From Marinobacter confluentis (lineage in GTDB: Bacteria; Pseudomonadota; Gammaproteobacteria; Pseudomonadales; Oleiphilaceae), in NCBI RefSeq assembly GCF_004785685.1, contig NZ_SRPF01000002.1, positions 372,001 to 436,000 on the forward strand: a stretch of 64,000 nt of DNA. Direction: 5' to 3'. A model generated the notes under the pieces. That model had not been told where the DNA came from, searched no databases, and worked only from the letters and a program-made list of their open reading frames with translations. Position 1 is the stretch's first letter. Every line of letters starts with the position of its first letter. The translations under genes were made by a program, and so were the position numbers. Of this stretch, positions 21,404 to 30,261 are shown in pieces.

Positions 21404-21916
21404 TCAACGGTTGAATTGTGGATCAAGGCGCAACGGCGCCAGACCGTTGCCGTTTACTTCCAGCATCTGCCAGTGGTCAGGGGTAATCGCGAGAACGGCA
21501 CAGGGTGTGGTAAGCGCCTGTGAAACCACCGCATCGGCCGGCGGGCGCCGCAGGAATACGGTCAGCCTGAGGGTATCATCGACAATCTGCGAATTGGCGA
21601 GGGTCAACCCGAAGCCCCCGGTTGGCTTCTGCCCCATGCCCACAATCAGTATGTGCTCGCGGCTGAAATCCAGCTCAGTGAGGGGCTTCATCGTGATGTT
21701 CTGCATTGGCCAGCGATCAAGCGTAGACAGGTCGTCTTTGCTGGCCAGGTATGTCAGGCCTTCAGAACCAACCCCACACTGATCCGATGCGGTGATCTGG
21801 CGGGCCAGGGGGGCGCCATCTGCCGTAGAAGAGTATGTTCTGGTGCAGGCGGTCAGCACCAGAGCTGCGAGCATGGCCGTGACAGCGGCGCCAATGAATT
21901 CTGGTAGTGTTCTCAA
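21404..21916 (-). CDS. PrcB-like lipoprotein, likely partner of the upstream protease
   Basis: A 170-residue secreted protein. The N-terminus is a lipoprotein signal (AVTAMLAALVLTACTRTY, lipobox LTAC). The C-terminal half fits the PrcB C-terminal domain, with GMGQKPTGGFGLTL and a following RLTVFLRRPPADAVVSQALTTPC pattern. In Treponema denticola, PrcB is the lipoprotein that stabilises the S8 protease PrtP (dentilisin). Here the gene starts inside the stop of an S8 protease lipoprotein gene (ATGA overlap, 21913-21916), which suggests the two are made together and may work as a complex at the outer membrane. Confidence 0.75.
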   Translation of the reverse strand: MRTLPEFIGAAVTAMLAALVLTACTRTYSSTADGAPLARQITASDQCGVGSEGLTYLASKDDLSTLDRWPMQNITMKPLTELDFSREHILIVGMGQKPTGGFGLTLANSQIVDDTLRLTVFLRRPPADAVVSQALTTPCAVLAITPDHWQMLEVNGNGLAPLRLDPQFNR

Positions 21917-24567
21917 GGTGCATACTCTCTGATCGCGGACGGCCCCGTTTTTTCCGGCTCAACCCGATAACCCTCGAAGCCGATCCGGGGCAGGCCCAAA
22001 GCGCTGATCGCTGGCCGCCTAAAACTGGTACTAAGCACTACACCCGAGACCGGGTCGTTGCCCAGACTGATGGTTTCCGGCAAACCGTTAACCGGGTATT
22101 CAGCGCAGGCTTCGCCATTCTCGCAGATAAATCCGTTGTTGTCGGTATCGGTGCCCGCAACCAGGAAATAGTTGCCCGGTTCAATATCGTCAAAGGCAAA
22201 GGTATAGCGGCCATTTGCAGACGTGACCACGGCCTGGCTAACCACACCGCCATTGTTCTCGCCTTCTGCACTGATGACCAGAACATAGTGGCGCCCGGCC
22301 TCCTTTTCATCTGGCGAGGTCCCAAGTTTCAAGGAAACCGGAACGGTGAGTGCTTTCACACCTTCACTGGCCGTCAGATAGCTAATATCAAGCTCTGTGG
22401 CGTAACGCTTTTGCGCATCAAGCTGACCTGTTTCTGCCGTCACTGTAACCCTGGCAGAAGAAGATGGCGGCTGGGGCTGGTCAATTGTCGCGAGAAGCCA
22501 ACTGGCCGATGAGGTTGCTGACTCGACCGTCACCTGCTCATTCTCAGGGAAAGCGTTCAGAACAAGTTCAGCACTGGTGACCGCAGCATTGAATTGCAGG
22601 GCCGAAGGTGAAGACGAAAGAGTAACCGGCAAATCGCCTGCAAGAGCGGCATCCATGGCGAAGAGAGCATCAATGAGGCCTGCGCCGTATTCGAAGGCGG
22701 GACCAACCTGCCGTGTGAGTGCTCCTGCTCTCAGACTGGCCAGAAACTGCTCGGGCGTGTAATCACTTCCGTCGGCCCGCAGTTTACCTTTCATCAAGGC
22801 GTAGACACCGGCAACGTGAGGTGCCGCCATGGAAGTGCCCTGAAGCGCGGCATAGCTTGGCAAAAACTCACCCCCTTCGTCGGTGCCCCAGGAACTGACG
22901 ATAACATCCGGAAAACCATCCTGATTGGCGTCTCTTGAACCATCACCGCCGGGCGCCATCACGTCGACAGACGGCCCCACATTGGAGTAACCCGCACGCA
23001 CACCATCACCGGCAACCGCGCCAACCCCAACCACATTTGCATAGGCAGCCGGATACGTCGCCTGATCTGATGCTTCGTTGCCTGCAGCTGCGACAATCAG
23101 TTGGCCCTCACCATTCTTGTAGGCATTGTCTATGGCACTTTTCAGTAATTCGCTAGGGCCCAAACCCCCAAGGCTGAGGTTGAGCACGTCGATTTCAGGT
23201 TGAGCAGCAGCCCAGTTTATCGCTGCAATCAGATCCGCACCGGATCCTAGGCCATCCCGACCCAACACCCGAACCGGGTAGATGAGCGCATTGGGCGCAA
23301 CGCCGACAATACCTTCGGCGTTGTCTGCGGCGGCCGCAATACCAGCAACATGAGTACCGTGGAAGTTACTGCTCTGGGCTCGGCCATCGCCGGGGTCAGC
23401 GGGATTGCTGTCCCGCAAGCCGGTGTCCTCCTGATCGATATCGAGGCTGCCAGAAACATAATCCATAATTCCCGGCAACAATCGAACGTTCTCAGCAAGA
23501 TCCGGATGCCAGTTTCCGCCTGCCACGGGAGTAACACTGAACAACCCGGTATCGAGCACGGCAATGCCAACGCCTGCACCGCTGGTTTCTGCCACCTGCC
23601 AGGCAAGGGGAACCTGAATGAAAGGTAGAGCCCATTGGCGGGAATAGAGGTCATCGTCGTCCGGCGCCACCATCATTGAGGCATAAACATAATTGGGTTC
23701 CGCCAGATCTATTCCCGGCTGCTGCCCCAAAGAGCGAACCCAGTCTATCGCAGCTTTTCTCTCACCGGCACCAGCACTCCCGGACATAGCCCGAACGCCT
23801 GTTGGACCACGTTGTATCAACCAGACATCGTCACCAAGATGCTTTCTTGAGCTTACGCCCAGGGCAGCCAGGGCCTGCACGCCGGCCTGCGGCGCCATAC
23901 GAACCACCGCTTCGTCCATCACGAAAGCGGGCTCGGTGTATCGGGCATTGAATCCGCGGACGCTGGTAGGGTCTGCCAGCGACAAAACGTAGCGAAAAGG
24001 CCGACCGGCGCTGGTACTCAATTCGATGATGTAGGACCCGGGCTCGAAACCGTCGGGCAATGTGATATTGATAGGGTCAAGATTGGAGGTTGCCGATACG
24101 GGCTCGGTCGCCTCAATCAGGCCTCCGGCTTCGGATTTCAGGATGCGGACACGGCGGGTGGGTAACTCGGCATCAGTGGCAAGAAAGTCTGCAGGAGAAC
24201 TGAATATCTGCAATGAGATACGAGTACCCGGAATCAGCTCTGCGGTGTACAGGTCGATGTGATCCCGATAGAACCGAAACCTACTCGCCGGCCCGATATA
24301 GTCTCCGCCAGCTGAACTGAGGTAACCGCCAACGGCGGCATTGGCGGGTAAACCCTGGGCATTTTCGGGCAGGTCATTATTGACTGACAGGCCAAGGCGG
24401 ATTTCGTCAGCGGTATCAAGGTCTATACGTGTATTGGTCTCTATGGCGATAGAGCCCGAGAGGTCCGGCGGGGGTTCGCTGTTAGAATTTCCACCGCCAC
24501 CGCCACAACCAGCCATCCAGATGCCGCAGCCAGCTAGAACCATTGCCGTTCGAAAAAAACCTGCCAT
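21913..24567 (-). CDS. S8 (subtilisin-family) serine protease lipoprotein
   Basis: An 884-residue exported protease. The signal peptide ends in a lipobox (GIWMAGC) followed by a glycine tract and a Ser/Pro linker, so the protein is probably lipid-anchored. The catalytic triad is intact: Asp in VLDTGLF (about residue 345), His in HGTHVAGIAA (about 408) and Ser in QGTSMAAPHVAG (about 580). An N-terminal region of about 310 residues precedes the catalytic domain and may include a propeptide and a bacterial pre-peptidase-like beta domain. After it come beta-rich repeats (about 640-860). The gene overlaps the PrcB-like gene by 4 bp. Confidence 0.93.
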   Translation of the reverse strand: MAGFFRTAMVLAGCGIWMAGCGGGGGNSNSEPPPDLSGSIAIETNTRIDLDTADEIRLGLSVNNDLPENAQGLPANAAVGGYLSSAGGDYIGPASRFRFYRDHIDLYTAELIPGTRISLQIFSSPADFLATDAELPTRRVRILKSEAGGLIEATEPVSATSNLDPINITLPDGFEPGSYIIELSTSAGRPFRYVLSLADPTSVRGFNARYTEPAFVMDEAVVRMAPQAGVQALAALGVSSRKHLGDDVWLIQRGPTGVRAMSGSAGAGERKAAIDWVRSLGQQPGIDLAEPNYVYASMMVAPDDDDLYSRQWALPFIQVPLAWQVAETSGAGVGIAVLDTGLFSVTPVAGGNWHPDLAENVRLLPGIMDYVSGSLDIDQEDTGLRDSNPADPGDGRAQSSNFHGTHVAGIAAAADNAEGIVGVAPNALIYPVRVLGRDGLGSGADLIAAINWAAAQPEIDVLNLSLGGLGPSELLKSAIDNAYKNGEGQLIVAAAGNEASDQATYPAAYANVVGVGAVAGDGVRAGYSNVGPSVDVMAPGGDGSRDANQDGFPDVIVSSWGTDEGGEFLPSYAALQGTSMAAPHVAGVYALMKGKLRADGSDYTPEQFLASLRAGALTRQVGPAFEYGAGLIDALFAMDAALAGDLPVTLSSSPSALQFNAAVTSAELVLNAFPENEQVTVESATSSASWLLATIDQPQPPSSSARVTVTAETGQLDAQKRYATELDISYLTASEGVKALTVPVSLKLGTSPDEKEAGRHYVLVISAEGENNGGVVSQAVVTSANGRYTFAFDDIEPGNYFLVAGTDTDNNGFICENGEACAEYPVNGLPETISLGNDPVSGVVLSTSFRRPAISALGLPRIGFEGYRVEPEKTGPSAIREYAP

Positions 24568-24688
24568 ACCGACCCCACTGTTTTGACGACTAACCCCTGG
24601 AGCTATACGTCAGTATGGTCTCCATCGATGCATTACTGCGAGCGGAACAGGCCATACGCGTGAATGCCTCATCTCGGACCAGGCCTTG

Positions 24689-25321
24689 TCAGGTACTGCT
24701 ACCCAGCCCCATCATCGCCATCACCTGCGTTGTCAGATCATCCAGGCTCAGCCCACCGTCCGGGCGATACCAGGTAACTGTCCAGCTGAGGGCACCGGTC
24801 AGCATCCGTCTGATCACAAACGGGTCTGCCAGAAGCACTTTTTTACGGCTGAGCGCGCCGAGCACATCAAGCCAAATGGCCTCGTAAATATCCCGAAGCT
24901 CAAGTACCTCTGCCTGAGAGGGCTCAGACAGGCTGCGCCATTCAAAAACCAGCACGGCCATAGCCTCGCCGGTCTGGCCGTTGATGGATTCAAGCTCCGC
25001 CCTCACCAGCGCCCGCAGCTTGTCACGGTCGGTGCCTGCTTCGTCCACTGCCGCCTGCATCAGCGCGGTATTAAGGCGAATGGTTTCCACCATTACCGCT
25101 TTCAGAATCTCTTCCTTGGTGCGGAAATGGTGAAACAGGCTGCCAGACTGGATGCCGACAGCTGCCGCCAGATCCCTCACCGTCGTGCGTTCATAGCCTT
25201 TGTCACGGAACAGGCCGGCCGCTTCGTGCAAAAGCCGCCCGCGGGCACTGGACGGGTCGGATACAAGATTGTCTGCGACCAGGGATTTGAGAATGGCGTC
25301 TTGATTCAAAAGGAATTCCAT
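24689..25321 (-). CDS. atuR: TetR-family regulator of the terpene cluster (AtuR-like)
   Basis: A 210-residue repressor, divergent from atuA across 236 bp. The N-terminal helix-turn-helix is clear: FRDKGYERTTVRDLAAAVGI then SGSLFHHFRTKEEIL. The C-terminal domain would bind an acyl-CoA or terpenoid ligand. In P. aeruginosa AtuR represses the atu genes from the same divergent position. An 18 bp palindrome in the intergenic region (25370-25387) is a fitting operator. The gene name rests on position and family. Confidence 0.8.
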   Translation of the reverse strand: MEFLLNQDAILKSLVADNLVSDPSSARGRLLHEAAGLFRDKGYERTTVRDLAAAVGIQSGSLFHHFRTKEEILKAVMVETIRLNTALMQAAVDEAGTDRDKLRALVRAELESINGQTGEAMAVLVFEWRSLSEPSQAEVLELRDIYEAIWLDVLGALSRKKVLLADPFVIRRMLTGALSWTVTWYRPDGGLSLDDLTTQVMAMMGLGSST

Positions 25322-25341
25322 ACAGCAGCTAAGAAACTCCT

Positions 25342-25369
25342 ATTCTATCTTCATTCGGCCTGTTTACAA
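25342..25369 (-). promoter_or_regulatory. Candidate atuR promoter
   Basis: On the minus strand TTGTAA (25364-25369) and TAGAAT (25342-25347) are separated by 16 bp, 20 bp from the atuR start. The -35 touches the edge of the palindrome, so AtuR could repress its own gene. Confidence 0.45.
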
Positions 25370-25392
25370 ACCAAGCGCTTGCTTGGTATTGT
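25363..25392 (+). promoter_or_regulatory. Candidate atuA promoter with TetR operator in the spacer
   Basis: TTTACA (25363-25368) and TATTGT (25387-25392) are 18 bp apart. The spacer contains the palindrome ACCAAGC-GCTT-GCTTGGT (25370-25387), perfect over 7+7 bases. A regulator bound there would block both this promoter and the divergent atuR promoter. The transcript would include the repeat element at 25423-25528 in its leader. Confidence 0.55.
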
Positions 25393-25422
25393 CAGTTTCA
25401 CGTTCTACTATCTTAGCCAGAA

Positions 25423-25528
25423 AGTAAGCGGACTGGTCTTTTCAGAACCGTCCGGAGCCAGGGATGGCGGAGGCCGAGCGTACAGGGACGTATTTACAGC
25501 GTGTTCTGGAAAGACCAGTCCGCTTACT
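25423..25528 (+). repeat. Hairpin-core repeat, copy a (forward)
   Basis: Arms 25423-25448 and 25503-25528 pair over 26 bp with one G-U type position. The 54-base core (25449-25502) contains GCCAGGGATGGC and TACAGGGACGTA, the two small hairpins of the family. The element ends 29 bp before the atuA start codon and so lies in its probable leader. No ORF inside it looks real. Confidence 0.85.
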
Positions 25529-25557
25529 GACTCCGCCAGTCGATAGAAGGTGACCCA

Positions 25558-27357
25558 ATGACCGACATTGCCCCCCGTAGCATCCGCATCGGCTGCTCCG
25601 CCGCCTTCTGGGGCGATACCGAAACCGCCGCAGAGCAGCTGGTTAAAAGCGGGAATATTGACTACCTGGTGGCCGACTACCTGGCGGAAATCACCATGTC
25701 GATCATGGCCGGGCAGAAGATGAAGGACCCCACCCAGGGCTATGCCCGGGATTTCGTTGAGACCGTGATGGCGCCGCTTCTGGGCGACATCAAAGCCAAA
25801 GGTATACGGGTGCTGGCGAATGCCGGCGGCGTGAACCCCGTTGCCTGCCGCCAAGCTCTGCAGACGCTGTGCAAAAACGCAGGCGTAGATCTGAAAATTG
25901 CGCTGGTGCTGGGGGATGACCTGCTGCCCCAGAAAAAGCAAATGGCGGAAGCCGGCACCACCGAAATGACCACTGGCCAAGCCATGCCACCCATGATGGT
26001 CAGTCTCAACGCCTACCTGGGCGCGCCGGGGCTGGTCACTGCACTGGAACAGGGGGCAGACATCGTGATCACCGGCCGCGTCGCCGACAGCGCCCTGGTG
26101 CTTGCGCCTCTGGTGCATGAATTTGGCTGGAGCTGGACGGACTACGACAGACTCGCCCAGGGCAGCCTGGCAGGCCACCTGCTGGAATGCGGCGCCCAGT
26201 CCACCGGCGGAAACTTTACGGATTGGGAAGATGTGGCCGACGGCTTTGACAACATGGGCTTCCCGATTGCGGAAGTCAGTGAGACCGGCGACTTCGTGGT
26301 CACCAAACCCCCGGGCACCGGGGGCAAGGTGTCTCGCGGCACGATTGCCGAACAGCTGGTTTATGAAATCGGCGACCCGCGAGCCTATTTGCTGCCTGAT
26401 GTCGTGTGTGATTTCACTGAGGTAAAGCTGGACGAGACAGGTGAAGACCAGGTCGCTGTGACCGGCGCCAAAGGGCTTCCGCCCACCGATAGCTACAAGG
26501 TCTCCGGCACCTGGCCGGACGGCTTCAAATGTACGGTGACTTTTCTGCTGGCGGGACTGGACGCGAAAGCGAAAGCCCAGACGGTTGCTGATGCCATCCT
26601 CGCAAAGACCACGCGAATGTTCGCCGAAAAAGGCTACGCCGACTACACCGACACCCACGTCGAGCTTCTGGGCACCGAAGCGACCTACGGTCCCCACGGC
26701 CACGCTGATTGCTGCCGGGAAGTGGTGGTCAAGATCAGCGTGGCCCACCCTAAAAAAGAGGCCCTGGTGCTGTTTTCACGGGAAATTGCCCAGGCCGCTA
26801 CCGGCATGGCGCCCGGCATCACCGGCATTGTCGGCGGCCGACCGACTGTCTGGCCCAAGATTCGCCTGTATTCCTGTCTGGTGCCCAAATCCGACGTATC
26901 GGTATCGGTGGATCTGAACCAGAACACAACGTCGGTCGAGGTCGACACCAGTGGCGGTTTTAGCGCTGAACAGATCAGGCCTCAAAGCCACAGCGAGATA
27001 ACCGAAGACACAGACGTATCGGTGCCGCTGATCAAACTGGCCTGGGCACGCAGCGGCGACAAGGGCGACCACAGCAACATAGGCGTAATTGCCCGCCGGG
27101 CTGCTTACGCCCCCTATATCGAAGCCGCACTGACCGAACACGCCGTAGCCGACTGGATGCGCCACACCCTGGACCCGGAAAAGGGCAAGGTAACCCGCTG
27201 GGCCCTGCCGGGCTTCCACGCGTTCAATTTCCTGCTGGAGCACAGCCTGGGCGGCGGCGGCGTGGCAAGCCTGCGTATTGACCCCCAGGGCAAGGCATTC
27301 GCCCAGCAGTTACTGGAATTTCCCGTGCCGGTTCCATCGGCACTGGCCTCTTTGTAA
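25558..27357 (+). CDS. atuA: AtuA, acyclic terpene utilisation protein (DUF1446)
   Basis: First gene of the atu operon, 599 residues. The N-terminal two thirds is the DUF1446/AtuA domain, beginning [13 protein letters not shown] and including [20 protein letters not shown]. The last 100 or so residues form the separate AtuA C-terminal ferredoxin-fold domain, recognised by [18 protein letters not shown]. The biochemical role is not established; in P. aeruginosa atuA is in the cluster required for growth on citronellol and geraniol. It lies 14 bp before atuB. Confidence 0.9.
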   Translation: MTDIAPRSIRIGCSAAFWGDTETAAEQLVKSGNIDYLVADYLAEITMSIMAGQKMKDPTQGYARDFVETVMAPLLGDIKAKGIRVLANAGGVNPVACRQALQTLCKNAGVDLKIALVLGDDLLPQKKQMAEAGTTEMTTGQAMPPMMVSLNAYLGAPGLVTALEQGADIVITGRVADSALVLAPLVHEFGWSWTDYDRLAQGSLAGHLLECGAQSTGGNFTDWEDVADGFDNMGFPIAEVSETGDFVVTKPPGTGGKVSRGTIAEQLVYEIGDPRAYLLPDVVCDFTEVKLDETGEDQVAVTGAKGLPPTDSYKVSGTWPDGFKCTVTFLLAGLDAKAKAQTVADAILAKTTRMFAEKGYADYTDTHVELLGTEATYGPHGHADCCREVVVKISVAHPKKEALVLFSREIAQAATGMAPGITGIVGGRPTVWPKIRLYSCLVPKSDVSVSVDLNQNTTSVEVDTSGGFSAEQIRPQSHSEITEDTDVSVPLIKLAWARSGDKGDHSNIGVIARRAAYAPYIEAALTEHAVADWMRHTLDPEKGKVTRWALPGFHAFNFLLEHSLGGGGVASLRIDPQGKAFAQQLLEFPVPVPSALASL

Positions 27358-27371
27358 GGAAGACCAAAGGC

Positions 27372-28238
27372 ATGAGTTATCAATCTGTATTCAAAGCCGA
27401 CCTCTTTCAGGGGCAGACCTTCATCGTCACCGGCGGCGGCTCCGGCATTGGCCGCTGCACCGCCCACGAGCTTGCCGCCCTCGGCGCAAAGGTCGCCCTG
27501 GTTGGGCGCAAGTCTGAAAAAGTTGAAACGGTGAAAGCCGAGATTCTCGAAGACGGCGGCATTGCCTCTGCCCATGTTTGCGATATTCGTGAAGAAGAAC
27601 CGGTAAAGGCCACTGTGAAAGCCATTATCGCCGAACACGGCGGGCTGAACGGACTGGTCAATAACGCTGGTGGCCAATTCCCCTCCCCGCTTGCTGGCAT
27701 CAACCAGAAAGGCTGGGAAACCGTGGTTCGCACCAACCTGACCGGCGGTTTCCTGATGGCCCGGGAAGCCTACAACCAGGCTCTGTCCAAAACCGGCGGC
27801 AGCATTGTAAACATCGTTGCAGACATGTGGGGCGGCATGCCGGGCATGGGCCATTCCGGTGCAGCAAGGGCGGGCATGGTGAACTTTACCCAGACCGCCG
27901 CCGTGGAGTGGGCCGCCGCCGGCGTTCGAGTGAACGCAGTGGCGCCCGGCTGGATTGCCTCCAGCGGCATGGACAACTACCCGGAACACATGAGGCAGTG
28001 GATACGCAGCCTGGGCGACAACGTGCCCCTGAAGCGCATGGGCACCGAATCCGAAATCAGCGCGGCTATCTGTTTTCTGCTCAGCCCAGGCGCAGCTTTT
28101 ATCAACGGTGACTGCCTGCGCATCGACGGCGGTGCCTCCCAGGGCGGCCGGGTCTGGCCCTTCCCGAAAGCGAGGAACAACGAACCGTTCAATGGCTTCC
28201 ATCGCGCCGTAACACCAAAAGTGTTGAGCGAGGACTGA
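27372..28238 (+). CDS. atuB: AtuB, short-chain dehydrogenase
   Basis: A 288-residue classical SDR. The cofactor site is TGGGSGIG (about residues 18-25) and NNAGG follows. In this protein the usual YxxxK catalytic pair is not obvious: the segment after NIVADMWGG reads GHSGAARAGMVNFTQ, with no Tyr four residues before a Lys. This pattern also occurs in some 2,4-dienoyl-CoA-reductase-type SDRs, so it may act on enoyl-CoA rather than on an alcohol. It sits between atuA (14 bp) and atuC (9 bp), exactly as in the P. aeruginosa cluster. Confidence 0.85.
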   Translation: MSYQSVFKADLFQGQTFIVTGGGSGIGRCTAHELAALGAKVALVGRKSEKVETVKAEILEDGGIASAHVCDIREEEPVKATVKAIIAEHGGLNGLVNNAGGQFPSPLAGINQKGWETVVRTNLTGGFLMAREAYNQALSKTGGSIVNIVADMWGGMPGMGHSGAARAGMVNFTQTAAVEWAAAGVRVNAVAPGWIASSGMDNYPEHMRQWIRSLGDNVPLKRMGTESEISAAICFLLSPGAAFINGDCLRIDGGASQGGRVWPFPKARNNEPFNGFHRAVTPKVLSED

Positions 28239-28247
28239 GAGAGCATT

Positions 28248-29864
28248 ATGCAGGTACTCGAACCGACCACCACAGCTGCATCCGAAGACTTTGAGGCCAA
28301 TGCCCAGGCCATGCAGGCGCACATTGATACCTTCCGGGAGGCCGAACAGAAAGTACTGGCCCTGGCCGAAGCCGCCCGGGAAAAATTTACCAGCCGCGGC
28401 AAACTGCTCCCCCGGGACCGCATCAACCGCCTGCTGGACCGGGGCACGCCGTTTCTGGAGCTGTGCTCCATGGCCGGCTACAAAATGCACGACGACAAGG
28501 ACGGCAGCCAGGCCGGCGGCGGCATTATCGCGGGCATCGGAACCGTCAGCGGCGTTCGCTGCCTGGTCGTGGCCAGCAACAGCGCGATCAAGGGCGGCAC
28601 CATCACCCCCGCAGGCCTGGACAAAACATTGCGACTGCAGCAGATCGCCATGGAAAACAAGCTGCCGGTGGTGTCCCTGTCGGAAAGCGGTGGCGCCAAC
28701 CTGAACTACGCCACCGACATCTTCGTGCTGGGCGCCCGGGGTTTTGCCAACCAGGCCCGAATGTCGGCGGCCGGAATCCCCCAGATCACGGTGGTTCACG
28801 GCAACGCCACCGCAGGCGGCGCCTATCAGCCTGGCCTGTCCGACTACGTTGTGGTGATTCGCGAGAAAGCCAAAATGTTCCTGGCCGGCCCGCCCCTGCT
28901 GAAAGCCGCCACCGGCGAAGTGGCCACCGATGAAGAACTGGGCGGCGCACAGATGCACGCCGAAGTCGCCGGCACCGCCGAATACCTGGCCGAGGACGAC
29001 GCCGACGGCATCCGCCACGCTCGCAACATTCTGGAATCCCTACCCTGGAACGAGCAGCTGCCACCCCTGCGTGAATTAGAGTGGGAAGAACCGCTGTATC
29101 CGGAAGAGGAGCTATTGGGCCTGATTCCAGCAGACGCCAAAAAGCCCTACGACGTCCGGGACATACTCGCTCGCCTGGCAGACGGCTCGAAGTTCATGGA
29201 TTTCAAGAACGAATACGACGACCAGACCGTGTGCGGCACTATCCGGATTGAGGGTCATTCCGTCGGCATCATCGGCAACAACGGCCCAATCACCCCGGCC
29301 GGCGCTACCAAGGCCGCGCAATTTATCCAGCTCTGCGACCAGGCAGGCACGCCCTTGCTGTTTCTGCATAACACCACGGGCTTCATGGTAGGGACTCATT
29401 CCGAGCAGAACGGAATCATAAAACACGGGTCCAAAATGATTCAGGCGGTGGCCAACTGCCGGGTACCAAAGGTCGCAATTGTGATCGGCGGTTCCTATGG
29501 TGCAGGTAACTACGCGATGTGCGGCCGCGGGCTGGACCCAAGATTCATCTTCGCCTGGCCCAACAGCCGCACAGCGGTCATGGGCCCGGCTCAGGCTGGC
29601 AAGGTGATGCGAATTGTGGCTGAAGACAAACAGCGCCGCAGTGGCATTGAGCCGGATACCAAGACGCTGGATTTTCTGGAACAGGCGACGGCCAAAAAGC
29701 TGGAAGATGGTTCAACGGCGTTGTTTGGCACTGCCCGGTTGTGGGACGACGGGTTGATTGACCCCCGGGATACGCGTCGGGTTCTGGCTTTGGTGCTTTC
29801 GGTTTGCCGGGAGGCTGAAGTCCGGCAGTTGCGGCCTAATTCTTTTGGTGTGGCCCGCCTGTAG
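28248..29864 (+). CDS. atuC: AtuC, geranyl-CoA carboxylase beta (carboxyltransferase) subunit
   Basis: A 538-residue acyl-CoA carboxyltransferase that moves CO2 from biotin on AtuF to the gamma-methyl of cis-geranyl-CoA. Both crotonase-like halves are present. The N-terminal half has KLLPRDRINRLLDRGTPFLE and a Gly-rich ATAGGAYQPGL segment; the C-terminal half has LFLHNTTGFMVG and IGGSYGAGNYAMCGRGLDPRF. Members include the methylcrotonyl-CoA subunit LiuB, which looks very similar; AtuC is preferred because neighbours are AtuA, AtuB and AtuD. It is followed by 397 bp holding two hairpin-core repeats. Confidence 0.88.
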   Translation: MQVLEPTTTAASEDFEANAQAMQAHIDTFREAEQKVLALAEAAREKFTSRGKLLPRDRINRLLDRGTPFLELCSMAGYKMHDDKDGSQAGGGIIAGIGTVSGVRCLVVASNSAIKGGTITPAGLDKTLRLQQIAMENKLPVVSLSESGGANLNYATDIFVLGARGFANQARMSAAGIPQITVVHGNATAGGAYQPGLSDYVVVIREKAKMFLAGPPLLKAATGEVATDEELGGAQMHAEVAGTAEYLAEDDADGIRHARNILESLPWNEQLPPLRELEWEEPLYPEEELLGLIPADAKKPYDVRDILARLADGSKFMDFKNEYDDQTVCGTIRIEGHSVGIIGNNGPITPAGATKAAQFIQLCDQAGTPLLFLHNTTGFMVGTHSEQNGIIKHGSKMIQAVANCRVPKVAIVIGGSYGAGNYAMCGRGLDPRFIFAWPNSRTAVMGPAQAGKVMRIVAEDKQRRSGIEPDTKTLDFLEQATAKKLEDGSTALFGTARLWDDGLIDPRDTRRVLALVLSVCREAEVRQLRPNSFGVARL

Positions 29865-29883
29865 GCCTGCTCAGCTTGGGGGG

Positions 29884-29999
29884 AGAACCGTTTGGGAGGG
29901 GCTGTCCAAAAAACGCTCCTTACGGCACATCCATGTGGCGCTTGGGCTCCGCCATCCATGGCTCCGCACATTTTTGGACAGCCCCTCCCAAACGGTTCT
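29884..29999 (-). repeat. Hairpin-core repeat, copy b (reverse)
   Basis: Arms 29884-29912 and 29971-29999 are a perfect 29 bp inverted repeat. The 58-base core (29913-29970) contains CACATCCATGTG and GCCATCCATGGC. The core is in reverse orientation relative to copy a. It begins 19 bp after atuC, so it could cap or shield the atuC transcript end. Confidence 0.9.
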
Positions 30000-30086
30000 A
30001 TCAGCCCAGGGGAAAGCGCCTTTACTGAACACGCTTTTCCAAAGGCCACAAAATTGATCGGGTAACGAGTAAATGTTCAGACATAT

Positions 30087-30196
30087 GCGGGTGTGTGGGC
30101 CCGGTTCCAGAAAATGTCGGAGGCCATGGATGGCCGAAGAGAAGCGCACACGGACGTGCTTGTAGCGGTTTTCTGGAACCGGGCCCACACACCCGC
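30087..30196 (+). repeat. Hairpin-core repeat, copy c (forward)
   Basis: Arms 30087-30114 and 30169-30196 are a perfect 28 bp inverted repeat of a sequence unrelated to copy b. The 54-base core (30115-30168) has GGCCATGGATGGCC and GCACACGGACGTGC. It lies 87 bp after copy b in opposite orientation and 65 bp before atuD. Confidence 0.9.
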
Positions 30197-30261
30197 CACC
30201 CAAGCTAGAAAAGTGCCCCCAGACAACCAGGCACGGACTCTCTACCATCAGGAGAACAAGA

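Noticed and set aside
25423..25528. Reading the long stems as ordinary terminators
   Set aside because: The six copies lie in divergent, co-directional and convergent gaps, lack consistent U-runs, and two end just before start codons.
27114..29018. 634-codon minus-strand ORF opposite atuA-atuC
   Set aside because: Three recognisable genes occupy the other strand; long antisense frames are expected at this GC content, and no motif is seen.
29884..30196. attC sites of an integron cassette array
   Set aside because: No integrase gene, no GTTRRRY core sites, and arms are perfect rather than the imperfect pairing typical of attC.
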